In this document: positions 26,258 through 34,741 of the stretch, one piece after another
Layout: each line of letters starts with the position of its first letter
Numbering within the stretch: the first letter of the stretch is position 1
From: Pseudothauera hydrothermalis
Lineage (GTDB): Bacteria > Pseudomonadota > Gammaproteobacteria > Burkholderiales > Rhodocyclaceae
Assembly (NCBI RefSeq): GCF_003345255.1
Contig: NZ_CP029331.1
Coordinates: 2,232,001 to 2,296,000, forward strand
DNA length: 64,000 bases
Reading direction: 5' to 3'
The notes under the pieces: generated by a model
Database searches by the model: none
Seen by the model: only the letters and a program-made list of their open reading frames with translations
Told to the model about the DNA's origin: nothing
Translations under genes and position numbers: made by a program

Positions 26258-28444
26258 ATGGGAGAGGCCGCCACGGCGGGCTTGAACCGCTGGCACCTGT
26301 TGCTTGCCCTGCTGATCGCCTATGGATCGCTGTATCCGTTCGACTTTACCCCGCCGGACGCTTGGCTGCCTGAGCTAGCGCACTTGCTGGCCGACACCCG
26401 CCTGTGGTCCAGCCGCGGCGATGTGCTCGGCAATGTTTTGCTGTTTCTGCCATGGGCCTTGGTGTCCCGCCCGCTTGCGGGCGCTTCGGCGCGCGCGCAG
26501 TGGTCGCTGCTGCTCAGCGGTCTGGCGCTGGCGGCCGGACTGCAAGTCTTGCAGATTGCGCTGCCGAGCCGGGATGCGGCGGTATCGGACATCGTCTGGA
26601 ATATGGTCGGCCTGCTGCTCGGCCAGTTTGCGCTCGCCCCTTGGGTGGGGCGCATGGTGCCCAACGCTGTTCCGCCCGGACGCAACGCCACGCTGGCGTG
26701 GGCCATGTTCGGTTTATGGCTGGCCAATCAGACCATGCCATACGTCCCCAGTCTGGACGCGGCACAACTCAGAATCGCGCTCAAGGCTTTTTTGGCGCCC
26801 GCTTGGCCGTCGACGGCCCTTCTCCTGCAGGCTTTTGCCAACGTCTTGGTGCTGGGCCATCTGACCCTGGGCCATCTATCCCGACGTGACGCGCTGATGA
26901 CGGTGTTAGCGGCCCTGCTGGGGACGGCCGCCGCGCGTTTGCTGCTGGTCGATCACCCTGTGCATTGGCTGGAACTGGCTGCCGGCGCCGCGGCCTGGGT
27001 GAGCCTGTTGTGCTTGCGCAGCGCTGAGCGCATCGCGCCGCTTGCCTTGGCTGCGCTGCTGACCGCAATGACGGTGGCAGCATTAGCGCCTTTTGACTGG
27101 CGCGCCCATGCGGCCGCCTTCAACTGGCAGCCTTTTGCGGCCTATCTGCACGGCAACATGCTGGGCAACCTGCGCGAACTGCTCGATACGGTGTGGTACG
27201 CGGCCGCCGTACTCTGGCTGGCGCACGCAATGAACGCACGGCTTGCCGGGGTGGGGGCTTTCCTGGTGGCCTGGGTGCTGGCGTTGGAGTTCACGCAGCT
27301 ATGGATTGCACAACGTAGCGCCGACATCACCCCGGTCTTGACCACTTTGTTGGCAGTCCTGGGCATGATCCGCCTGCTGCGCTGGGCCGGAGAATCCAAA
27401 CCCGCCCCCAAGGACCCAATTGCCGCGCCGGTGCGCGCCTCGCTCGAAGGCGATGTGGTCGCCACTTCGGCCGCACCGCTGCGCGCACTGGGCTGGGCGC
27501 TGGCCGCCTGGCTGGCCGGCACGGCGGCGCTGGCCTGGTTGATCCGCCAGCCGGGGGTACCGTATAACTTACGCGAACTGTTCCTTGGCAACGGTCATCC
27601 GCTGGCCATCGCGGTGTTCATCCTGGCCGGCTTGTCACTGGGCGCAGGTCCCCGACTGGCGCTGGCGCTGGCTCAGAGCGCTCCGCGCCCGGCCCTGCGC
27701 CTAGCCTGGCTGCTGCCCGTCAGCGGACTGCTCAGCCTGCTGCTGCTCGCATTGAGCGTCACCACCGAGAGCCTGGACGATATTGCAGGCAGCAATAACC
27801 TTTACTGGTGGGTGACCGAAGGCGAAACCTGGGGCGCAGCAGCAGCGGCGTTTTTCCGCAACACCTTGACAGCGCAGATGGTGGCGCCCCTCGAGCGCAC
27901 TGTGCGCTTTTTGGCGCTTTACCTGCCGCCGGCGGCTTTTCTTGCCGTCGCGCTGGCCGCCATCGAATTACGCCTGCCGGCCAGACGGATCGCCGCCATG
28001 ACCGCCGTGCTGCTCCCCCTGCTGTGGCTGTGCAAGGCGGTCGCCTTTGACTGGTCATCCACCGACAACCTCAACGAGCTGATCGCCCCGGACGGGCGCT
28101 TGGGTCTGGGCGGCGGCGGATACCTGTACCTGCTGCTGGCGCTGGGTGCCGTCCATATCGCCCTGTTGGTGCGCCGGTCGGCGCCACGGTGGCCAGCGCT
28201 GACCTACACGGCTGCTGCGGTGCCGCTATCGTGGTGGCTGTTGAGCCATGGCTTGTCGGCGGAAATCCATAAGTACGGGCAGGTATATTCCGGCGTGCAA
28301 TTTTTGCTTGGCCCCGATCGGATCGAGCAACTCACCGAAGGGGCGTTGCAAGCGCGTTGGGCGGCGCTCTACCTGGCGCTGATCGCCACCGGCAGTGCCG
28401 GAGTCATCCTTGCCCGCGCGCTGCGGGCAGCTCGCGCGAGCTGA
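26258..28444 (+). CDS. Large membrane protein with two VanZ-like domains
   Basis: A 728-residue polytopic inner-membrane protein with around 16-18 hydrophobic segments. The N-terminal part has a VanZ-type pattern (YGSLYPFDFTPPDAWLPEL, DVLGNVLLFLPWALV, LQIALPSRDAAVSDIVWNMVGLLLG). A second copy follows at about residues 265-370 (LAPFDWRAHAAAFNWQPF, NMLGNLRELLDT, ALEFTQLWIAQRSADITPVL). The remainder is a third hydrophobic domain of unknown kind. VanZ itself confers low-level teicoplanin resistance by an unknown mechanism. It abuts the XrtA locus; the stop codons of this gene and its neighbour touch as TGATCA. The ATG at 26258 follows argB closely. Confidence 0.8.
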   Translation: MGEAATAGLNRWHLLLALLIAYGSLYPFDFTPPDAWLPELAHLLADTRLWSSRGDVLGNVLLFLPWALVSRPLAGASARAQWSLLLSGLALAAGLQVLQIALPSRDAAVSDIVWNMVGLLLGQFALAPWVGRMVPNAVPPGRNATLAWAMFGLWLANQTMPYVPSLDAAQLRIALKAFLAPAWPSTALLLQAFANVLVLGHLTLGHLSRRDALMTVLAALLGTAAARLLLVDHPVHWLELAAGAAAWVSLLCLRSAERIAPLALAALLTAMTVAALAPFDWRAHAAAFNWQPFAAYLHGNMLGNLRELLDTVWYAAAVLWLAHAMNARLAGVGAFLVAWVLALEFTQLWIAQRSADITPVLTTLLAVLGMIRLLRWAGESKPAPKDPIAAPVRASLEGDVVATSAAPLRALGWALAAWLAGTAALAWLIRQPGVPYNLRELFLGNGHPLAIAVFILAGLSLGAGPRLALALAQSAPRPALRLAWLLPVSGLLSLLLLALSVTTESLDDIAGSNNLYWWVTEGETWGAAAAAFFRNTLTAQMVAPLERTVRFLALYLPPAAFLAVALAAIELRLPARRIAAMTAVLLPLLWLCKAVAFDWSSTDNLNELIAPDGRLGLGGGGYLYLLLALGAVHIALLVRRSAPRWPALTYTAAAVPLSWWLLSHGLSAEIHKYGQVYSGVQFLLGPDRIEQLTEGALQARWAALYLALIATGSAGVILARALRAARAS

Positions 28445-29116
28445 TCATTCAGCATTGGAAGGCTCTACGGGCGCGGGCTCGGCCCAACGACCGACCGCGC
28501 GCAGTTTGTCGCGCAGCCCCGGCAGCGGGAAGCCTTGGGCATACGCGGCGTGTGCGCTTTCCAGTGCCTTGTCGTATTCCTCGAGGTCGAAGTAACCCAA
28601 GCCCAGGTTGTAATAGGCATTGGCATCCATTGGCGCCAGCGCCCTGGCCTGGTCGAGTTTGCGGCTTGCCTCAGCCGGTTTGCCGGTTTTGATCAGATAA
28701 AGCCCGTGGATGATCTTCACCATGGCATCATCCGGGGCAAAGCGCTCGCCGCGGTCGAACCAGCACGCCATCGTCCATTTGGAATCCTTCGGCCGGCTGC
28801 GGTTCTCACGTAGGGCGAGCTTCATCATCGCCATCAACGCACGATGATGGTTGGGAAATACATGCAGGGTATAGTTGAGGTCACCGCCCGGCCCCATCGA
28901 CGTGTTGCCCTTGATCAGGTTTTCCACTGCGGGCGTAAAGTGCGCTCTTTCCACCAGATTCAGATTTTCGGCCGACGAGCGCCGATAATCGAACGGGCCG
29001 TAATGATTGTCGAGCGCCCCACACACCGCGGCACCGGTTTGCGCAGCCGCCAGCGCCGCAATGGCGGCAAGCAGAAATGCGGCCCAGGCGCTGCGTAATC
29101 GACCGGAACATTTCAT
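28445..29116 (-). CDS. Secreted TPR protein of the acyl-carrier operon
   Basis: A 223-residue exported protein with a signal peptide (residues 1 to about 30, RSAWAAFLLAAIAALAAAQTG). The mature N-terminus has CGALDNHYGPFDYRRS, a pattern typical of an uncharacterised proteobacterial TPR family. TPR units are clear at about 145-200 (VKIIHGLYLIKTGKPAEASRKL, ANAYYNLGLGYFDLEEYDKAL). The ATG at 29116 overlaps the stop of hydrolase 1 (ATGA) and has GGAGGGA upstream. It ends operon A (ACP, hydrolase 2, hydrolase 1, TPR). A periplasmic scaffold role is possible but not shown. Confidence 0.82.
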   Translation of the reverse strand: MKCSGRLRSAWAAFLLAAIAALAAAQTGAAVCGALDNHYGPFDYRRSSAENLNLVERAHFTPAVENLIKGNTSMGPGGDLNYTLHVFPNHHRALMAMMKLALRENRSRPKDSKWTMACWFDRGERFAPDDAMVKIIHGLYLIKTGKPAEASRKLDQARALAPMDANAYYNLGLGYFDLEEYDKALESAHAAYAQGFPLPGLRDKLRAVGRWAEPAPVEPSNAE

Positions 29117-30006
29117 TGTCGACTCCCTCCTGTGGCATGACTGCCCTGACGGCCGGGCATGAGCCCACTGACCCATTCGGCCGTCAACCGGGATACATCG
29201 TCGCACAACGCCAGATTCGAAAATGTGTGATCTGCCGCGTCCACATGCACGAGACGCGCATGCGCCAATAAGTGCTGCCAACGCGCATCCTGGCTGAGCG
29301 CCTGCTCGAACTCACGGGCCACGTAGTCCCGTCCGCTGAGCACCACCAGCAACGGTCGCCCCGCGCGTACCAAGGCGTCCGCCATGCGTTGCGGCAGCGT
29401 CTGGGCAGCGGCCGGCGCACTGGCCTCGGCGCATGGCTTACCGCGCGCGGCGCGCAGTGTTGCCAGCACGCCGGCCAGCGCCCGCCCGGGCGACACGCCG
29501 CCGCGCAGCAGTTTGGTCCAAAACGCCGAATCGAATACGCGCTTCAGGTAGTAGTGCTTGAGGTAAGTGCGCGCAGCACCCGCTGCGGTCCGCACCCAGG
29601 GATTGAGCAGCACCAGTCCGCTCACCCTGCGGTCCTGCGGGGCATACAGGCAGGCCGCGCTGGCGCCGTCGCACAACCCCCACAGAATGACGCCCGAGAG
29701 CGTCGGCACACGGACCATGAAAGCATCCAGCGCGGCGCCGATATCGGCATCGATGGCCTCGAAAGCGCGCGGCGCACCGCCCGCATCGCCCATGCCGCGC
29801 ACATCGAAACGCAGGCAGGCAATACCGGCCGCAGCCAGCCGGCGTGCCAGCCGCACAAACTGCCGATGACTGCCGACCCGGTACTGCGGCCCGCCCACCA
29901 CGACCAGCACGCCGAGCGTTGCCGGGGTTTGCAGCGGCTCACAGACGATGGCGACCAGTTCGTCGCCCTGACAGTCGATCAGGAAGGCCGATTCACGGTA
30001 GTTCAT
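29113..30006 (-). CDS. Exosortase A-associated hydrolase 1 (Cys-type alpha/beta hydrolase)
   Basis: A 297-residue alpha/beta hydrolase of the exosortase-A-associated type 1 (TIGR03100-like). The nucleophile elbow reads LWGLCDGAS, so the nucleophile is Cys112 rather than Ser. The acid and base are likely Asp in LSGRDYVAREF and His in DAADHTFSN. Other family features are VVGGPQYRVGSHRQF and CLRFDVRGMGDAGG. Substrate unknown; a thioesterase or acyl-transfer step on the neighbouring ACP is an inference. Coupled by ATGA overlaps to hydrolase 2 upstream and the TPR gene downstream. Confidence 0.88.
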   Translation of the reverse strand: MNYRESAFLIDCQGDELVAIVCEPLQTPATLGVLVVVGGPQYRVGSHRQFVRLARRLAAAGIACLRFDVRGMGDAGGAPRAFEAIDADIGAALDAFMVRVPTLSGVILWGLCDGASAACLYAPQDRRVSGLVLLNPWVRTAAGAARTYLKHYYLKRVFDSAFWTKLLRGGVSPGRALAGVLATLRAARGKPCAEASAPAAAQTLPQRMADALVRAGRPLLVVLSGRDYVAREFEQALSQDARWQHLLAHARLVHVDAADHTFSNLALCDDVSRLTAEWVSGLMPGRQGSHATGGSRQ

Positions 30007-30827
30007 GCGCCAAAACGCTCGAGCATGCGGACCGAACGTTCGATCAGCGCGGGCACGGTCTCGATCTCCTGGGTCATCCAGAAGGGACTGCCCGCCACCA
30101 CCGCACTGTCGACCGCTACCCGGTCGTTGCGCCAGGCTTGCTGCAAGCGCGCGATGGCCGGCGACAGGCCGGCCCCGGCGGCCGCCACGACCTCGAGCAC
30201 GGCAAGCGGTCCGGAGCTGCCGGGGGCAAGACGCAAACTGGCCGCCTCCAGCCCGGCGCACAGCTCGGGCGACAACCGGTAGCCGGCCACCTCCACCGCG
30301 CGTCCGGCCGCCAGCTCGGCGCGCAGCCGGGTGAGCACACCGCGGGCGTCTTGTTCGTCCAGCATCTGCCCGGCTGCCGCCAAGCGCAGGAACTGGGTCA
30401 GGTACTGTTTGCCGGTAACGACCGGCTGCCAGATCAGCCAGGGCAGATGCTTGCCGGTGGCGATCAGCCAGTCGGCGGCCAACAAGGCGCCGGCACGCAA
30501 GCTCCACAAACAGGGGGGCCGACCGCTGCGCTCGGCAAGCCAGTGCCACGCAAAGGACAAATCATCCAACCAGTGCTGCCAAGAGGCATCGCCGAATTCG
30601 CCATCGCTGTCACCGCAGCCGAAGTGATCGACCTGCAACACCACCCAGCCCTCGGCGGCAAAACGCCGCGCGGCCAAGGCGGCCATGCGGCGCGATTTAT
30701 TCATTTCTTCGGCAAACGGCGCAACATAAAGCAAGGCACCGCAGGCGCGCCCCGACCGGCGGGTCAATACCGCAAAACGCCCGCCGGCGGGCGTATCCAG
30801 GCGCAAGACCTCTCGCGCGACGGTCAT
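30003..30827 (-). CDS. Exosortase A-associated hydrolase 2 (nucleophile position not Ser)
   Basis: A 274-residue protein of the exosortase-A-associated type 2 hydrolase family (TIGR03101-like). It has the alpha/beta hydrolase fold with VAPFAEEMNKSRRMAAL and VDHFGCGDSDGEFGDASW. At the elbow, CLWSLRAGALLA places Arg111 where a Ser, Cys or Asp nucleophile would sit, so ordinary hydrolase catalysis is unlikely. It may serve as a binding or pseudo-enzyme partner of hydrolase 1. The start overlaps the ACP stop by 4 bp. Confidence 0.86.
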   Translation of the reverse strand: MTVAREVLRLDTPAGGRFAVLTRRSGRACGALLYVAPFAEEMNKSRRMAALAARRFAAEGWVVLQVDHFGCGDSDGEFGDASWQHWLDDLSFAWHWLAERSGRPPCLWSLRAGALLAADWLIATGKHLPWLIWQPVVTGKQYLTQFLRLAAAGQMLDEQDARGVLTRLRAELAAGRAVEVAGYRLSPELCAGLEAASLRLAPGSSGPLAVLEVVAAAGAGLSPAIARLQQAWRNDRVAVDSAVVAGSPFWMTQEIETVPALIERSVRMLERFGA

Positions 30828-31081
30828 GCCGTGCCGGCAAGCTTGCTTTCCACGAAACCGATCAGTGCCCCCACGGTGGCAAAGGTGGCGCCGTCGATCT
30901 CGTCATCTTCGACGATGAAACCAAAGCGCTCCTCCAGCAGGTTGATCACCCCGACGACCGCCATGGAATCGAGCTCCGGCACCGCGCCGAGCAGCGGGCT
31001 GGCTGAATCGAAGGTACTGGCGCGCCCGCCCAGGCTCAGCACCTCGTCGAGAATGGTCAGGACTTCCTTTTTGATATCCAA
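30824..31081 (-). CDS. XrtA-locus acyl carrier protein
   Basis: An 85-residue acyl-carrier-type protein. Ser39 in PELDSMAVVG is the expected 4'-phosphopantetheine site. The four-helix ACP layout is visible (EVLTILDEVLSL, DSMAVVGVINLLEERFG, TFATVGALIGFVESKL). It is distinct from the housekeeping AcpP. It heads operon A, followed with 4-bp overlaps by the two hydrolases, and is divergent from the aminotransferase operon. In XrtA loci this ACP is associated with the acyl-CoA ligase and PLP decarboxylase found 3.7-5.3 kb away; the cargo is unknown. Confidence 0.9.
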   Translation of the reverse strand: MDIKKEVLTILDEVLSLGGRASTFDSASPLLGAVPELDSMAVVGVINLLEERFGFIVEDDEIDGATFATVGALIGFVESKLAGTA

Positions 31082-31147
31082 AAACTGTCTCCGGCCGTGT
31101 CAGTTGCGAAGTGACGGATTCAACAATGCCGCCCGTATCGGGTTGCT

Positions 31148-31153
31148 ATTATA
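31148..31153 (-). promoter_or_regulatory. Possible -10 element of the ACP operon
   Basis: On the minus strand a perfect TATAAT lies 66 bp before the ACP start, in the 253-bp gap between the divergent operons A and B. The -35 region is not well matched. The rest of the gap (31082-31334) shows no other gene or clear hairpin. Confidence 0.4.
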
Positions 31154-31334
31154 AGGATTCGCCGTCGGATGCCATCGTGACCGAGTTAGCGCACGCCATC
31201 AACCACAGGGCCGGGAACACGCCGTTCATGAAACAGCCGCACCGCCTGAGCCATTGCCCGTCTCCGGCCAGCATGCGCCGTCGGCGCAGCGCCCGCCGAT
31301 GCACACGGACGCACAGCGCCGCCGCACGGATCGC

Positions 31335-32498
31335 ATGATTTCGCTGCCACGGCGCCCGATTCTGGACTGGTCCAGCTTCTTGGGCGGACGCAGCGCCGGC
31401 CTACCCTCGGTGGCGGACCTGCCCTACCGGCGTATGACCACCAGCGGCCGCGCCGCCATTTTCCACGCGCTGCGCCTGGCCCGACTGGCGCCGGGCACCC
31501 CGGTGCTGGTACCCACCTATCACTGTCCGACCATGATTGCGCCGGTGGTGGCGGCCGGGCTGCGCCCGGTGTTCTATGCCTTGGAGTGCACAGGTTTGCC
31601 GGCATTGGACAGCATCGACGCCGCGCTTGCGCGCCAAGCCGGCGCCATCCTGGTGCCTCACCTGTTCGGTATCGCCCGTTCACTGGCCAAAGTGCGCCAA
31701 TGGTGCGACGGCACCGACACACTGTTGATCGAAGACTGTGCGCACGCCTTCTACGGCATGGCTGGCGAGCGCCCGGTGGGCCACTGGGGAGACTACGCTA
31801 CCGCGAGTCTGACCAAGTTTTTACCGGTTCCCGAAGGTGGGCTGCTGGCCTCGGCCTGCCGCCCGCTGCCACGGCTGGGCTTGCGCGCCCAGGCGCCGTT
31901 GGCGCAGCTCAAGGGCTTGGTCGACGTGTTGCATCTGGCCGCCGACCACGGCCGCCTCAAAGGACTGGGCACACTGGTGCACACCGCTTTGCGCTGGCGC
32001 CGCCGCGCCACTGGTCCTGCGACGGATATGCCGCCTGCCGCTCAGGACAGCGCAGCGCCCGCTTTCGCAGCAGACATGGGCCGTCATAACGAAGCGCCGC
32101 TGTGGGTGAGCCGCGCACTGCAAGGCGCGCTGGCCCAAGAGCCGATCATCCAAGCGCGTCGTGCCAATTACCTGGCTCTCGCGCGCGCTCTGGATCTGGG
32201 CGCAGCGGCCAAACCGCTATTTCCGACGCTGGATGCCGCTACTGTGCCGTATGCCATGCCGTTCTGGGTCCAGGACGCGCAGCGGGTGTACCCCCAACTG
32301 CGCGCTGCGGGCGTTGCGGTATTCCGCTGGGACAGGCTGTGGCCGGACACGCCCAGCATTGCCGCCGACCACGCCCGCACCTGGCCGCGACACCTGCTGC
32401 AGGTACTGTGTCATCAGGCCCTGCACCCGGAAGACATGGCCTGGACCATTGCCACGATCCGGCGGTGCGTCGAGGCCGGCGGAAACGCTTACTCATGA
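31335..32498 (+). CDS. DegT/DnrJ/EryC1-type aminotransferase-like protein
   Basis: A 387-residue fold-type I PLP protein related to sugar aminotransferases (DegT/DnrJ/EryC1/StrS). Family features are YRRMTTSGRAAIFHALRLA, VPTYHCPTMIAPVVAAG, the Asp that contacts PLP in LLIEDCAHAFYG, and the Schiff-base Lys161 in ASLTKFLPVPEGG. It probably aminates a nucleotide keto sugar, but the substrate is unknown and the sequence is divergent. The start is uncertain: ATG 31335 or 31299 (12 residues longer). The stop overlaps the start of the double-GNAT gene (ATGA), implying linked functions. Confidence 0.8.
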   Translation: MISLPRRPILDWSSFLGGRSAGLPSVADLPYRRMTTSGRAAIFHALRLARLAPGTPVLVPTYHCPTMIAPVVAAGLRPVFYALECTGLPALDSIDAALARQAGAILVPHLFGIARSLAKVRQWCDGTDTLLIEDCAHAFYGMAGERPVGHWGDYATASLTKFLPVPEGGLLASACRPLPRLGLRAQAPLAQLKGLVDVLHLAADHGRLKGLGTLVHTALRWRRRATGPATDMPPAAQDSAAPAFAADMGRHNEAPLWVSRALQGALAQEPIIQARRANYLALARALDLGAAAKPLFPTLDAATVPYAMPFWVQDAQRVYPQLRAAGVAVFRWDRLWPDTPSIAADHARTWPRHLLQVLCHQALHPEDMAWTIATIRRCVEAGGNAYS

Positions 32499-34699
32499 GC
32501 AGCCCCATGGATCCGCGCAGCGGCACACCGGCGAACACCGCACTGCCGCCGTCAGCCCAGGGCCGTCCGCACTCATGTGGACACTGGACGATGGTACCGG
32601 CCACGCTTTTTCCAGCGCACGCGCAGCGCTGGGACGCGCTCAACGACAATGGCGCGCGCAGCCCGTTTCTGGTATCGACCTTCATCCAAACCCTGCTTAC
32701 GCACTTTGGCCAGCCGGATGTGCGCTTGGCGCTTTGCCAGCAGCACGGCCGGGTGGTGGCGATGGCATTGTTGCGCCCCGGCGGCCGGTACGCGTGGACC
32801 TGTTTTCAACCCTCACAGTTGATCGTTGCCCCGCTGGTGCATGAAAAAGGTCTGCCGGTTGCCGCGTTGGCTCTCGATTTGTTGGCGGCCCTGCCGCCAA
32901 CCGCGCTGTCGCTGGCCTTCACTCAGCTCGATCCGGATATCTCGCCGCGGCCAACCGAGCAAGCGCGCATCGGCACCCTGGATTACATCGAAACCTGTGT
33001 CATCGATCTCCTGCCCGGCGATTTTGCAAGCTTTGAAGCGCGGCTATCGAAAAACACACTGGCCAATCTGCGCAAACGCGCAGCCAAGGCCAGCCGCGAG
33101 TGCGGCGAGGTGGCGCTCGATGTTTTTTCAACGGTTGCGGAGGTGGAGCCGTTTTTGCGCGACTATGCACGCATCGAATCGGCAGGCTGGAAAGCCGCAG
33201 CGGGTACGGCCATCCGCGAGGGCGACCCGCAATACGCGTTTTACCGCGATGTGCTCGTCCACAGCGCGGCCGCGCAAAGGGCACGCATGTTCCGCCTGCG
33301 TTTCGGTGACCAAGTGGCCGCCTTGGAAGCGGTGCTGATCACACATGAAACCGCGCTGCTGCTAAAAACCACACACGATGAAACCCTGCGCCAGTACGGC
33401 CCCGGCCAACGTCTGTTTTACGAAATCCTGCGTTGGCTGAGCGCGCACCTGCCGTCGGTGCAGCGCGTCGAGACCTACGGGCCGATCAATGAGAAGCAGC
33501 GCACATTTGCCACCGCGATCAAACGGATGTACCACCTCAACGCTTACCGTTACCGTATCGTGGCCACGGCGCACCGCATGCGGATCGGCGCACGCCAACG
33601 CCGTGCCGTCGCGTCTGCCCCCCCGGCGACAGCGATCGAACCGCACACCGGAGCGGCCGCCTTTTTTGGCAGCCAGGAATGGTTTGACCTGCTACGCACC
33701 ACGGTCAGCCTGCCGGGGCGCTACCTGGAAGCGCGCGCCCCGGCCTGCGCTGCCGGCGGGCAGGCGAACTTCACCCTGCCGCTGCAATACGTCCGCTCGC
33801 CAACCGGCAAACGCGACCTCGTCGCCTGCGCCAATTTCTATTCCGGCCTGTACGCCCCGATCGTGACCGCCCACACGCCCGCCCAACAAGCCGCGGACGC
33901 CTTGCTGACGTTGCTCGAAGGCGTCGGTTGGGACACCTTCAGGCTGGCGCCCTTGGACCGGGAGTCGCCACTATTTGGCGTTTTGCTCGACGCGCTCAGC
34001 CGTGCCGGTATTGTCCATGACACCTATTTTTGCTTCGGCAACTGGCATCTGCCGCTATCTGCGCGGGACTTTCGGGATTATCTGCGCACCCGCCCATCGC
34101 GCTTGCAAAACACGCTCAAGCGCGCCGGCAGGCGTTTTGAGCGGATACCCGGCGCGCGTTACCTGCTAGTGCGGCAACCGGGTGCGGCGCTGGAGGCGGC
34201 CATTGGTCACTTCCAGATGCTCTATTGCAAACGCGGCCGCGCACCCGAGCCGCACCCGGAATTCATCCCGGAACTGTGCCGATGCACGGCGGAAAAAGGA
34301 CAATTGCGCCTCGGTTTGCTGATGCTTGGCGACCGTCCGGTCGCCGCGCAGATTTGGATCGTTTGCGCAGGCAGTGCGCTAATCTTCAAACTGGCTTTCG
34401 ATCCCGAACTGCGCAGCCTGTCGGTGGGCACGCTGCTTACCGCGCGCATGCTGCAAAGCGCCCTGGAAGAGGATCGGGTGCGCGAGATCGACTACCTGAC
34501 CGGAGACGACCCCTACAAGAAAGACTGGATGACCCACCGCCGCGAACGATACGGCATCATTGCCTTCAATCCGCGCACGGTCTTTGGCCTGGCTGCCGCG
34601 GCCCGGCATTTTGCCGGCCGCCAGCTCAGACGCTGGCAAGCGCATTGGGCCGACGCCTCGGCACCTGGCGACACAGCACCAGCCGAGCCAAGCCGATGA
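32495..34699 (+). CDS. Tandem double-GNAT (BcsL/CelD-like) acyltransferase
   Basis: A 734-residue protein made of two GNAT-type acyltransferase halves of the CelD/BcsL class. The first spans about 25-365 with SFEARLSKNTLANLRKRAAKA and YGPGQRLFYEILRWL. The second spans about 395-710 with DYLRTRPSRLQNTLKRAGRRF, LRLGLLMLGDRPVAAQIW and DYLTGDDPYKKDWM. Each half looks like a complete domain, so this is a fusion or duplication of proteins that are usually separate. Such enzymes acylate amino or hydroxyl groups of surface sugars; with the upstream aminotransferase an N-acylated amino sugar is a reasonable inference. Confidence 0.83.
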   Translation: MSSPMDPRSGTPANTALPPSAQGRPHSCGHWTMVPATLFPAHAQRWDALNDNGARSPFLVSTFIQTLLTHFGQPDVRLALCQQHGRVVAMALLRPGGRYAWTCFQPSQLIVAPLVHEKGLPVAALALDLLAALPPTALSLAFTQLDPDISPRPTEQARIGTLDYIETCVIDLLPGDFASFEARLSKNTLANLRKRAAKASRECGEVALDVFSTVAEVEPFLRDYARIESAGWKAAAGTAIREGDPQYAFYRDVLVHSAAAQRARMFRLRFGDQVAALEAVLITHETALLLKTTHDETLRQYGPGQRLFYEILRWLSAHLPSVQRVETYGPINEKQRTFATAIKRMYHLNAYRYRIVATAHRMRIGARQRRAVASAPPATAIEPHTGAAAFFGSQEWFDLLRTTVSLPGRYLEARAPACAAGGQANFTLPLQYVRSPTGKRDLVACANFYSGLYAPIVTAHTPAQQAADALLTLLEGVGWDTFRLAPLDRESPLFGVLLDALSRAGIVHDTYFCFGNWHLPLSARDFRDYLRTRPSRLQNTLKRAGRRFERIPGARYLLVRQPGAALEAAIGHFQMLYCKRGRAPEPHPEFIPELCRCTAEKGQLRLGLLMLGDRPVAAQIWIVCAGSALIFKLAFDPELRSLSVGTLLTARMLQSALEEDRVREIDYLTGDDPYKKDWMTHRRERYGIIAFNPRTVFGLAAAARHFAGRQLRRWQAHWADASAPGDTAPAEPSR

Positions 34700-34741
34700 C
34701 GCCCTGCCGCCCTTTCATCTCATGTTTCAAGGACGCCCTGT

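Noticed and set aside
32102-32494. N-terminal extension of the double-GNAT protein
   Set aside because: It overlaps the aminotransferase in another frame; the ATGA overlap gives a better start at 32495.
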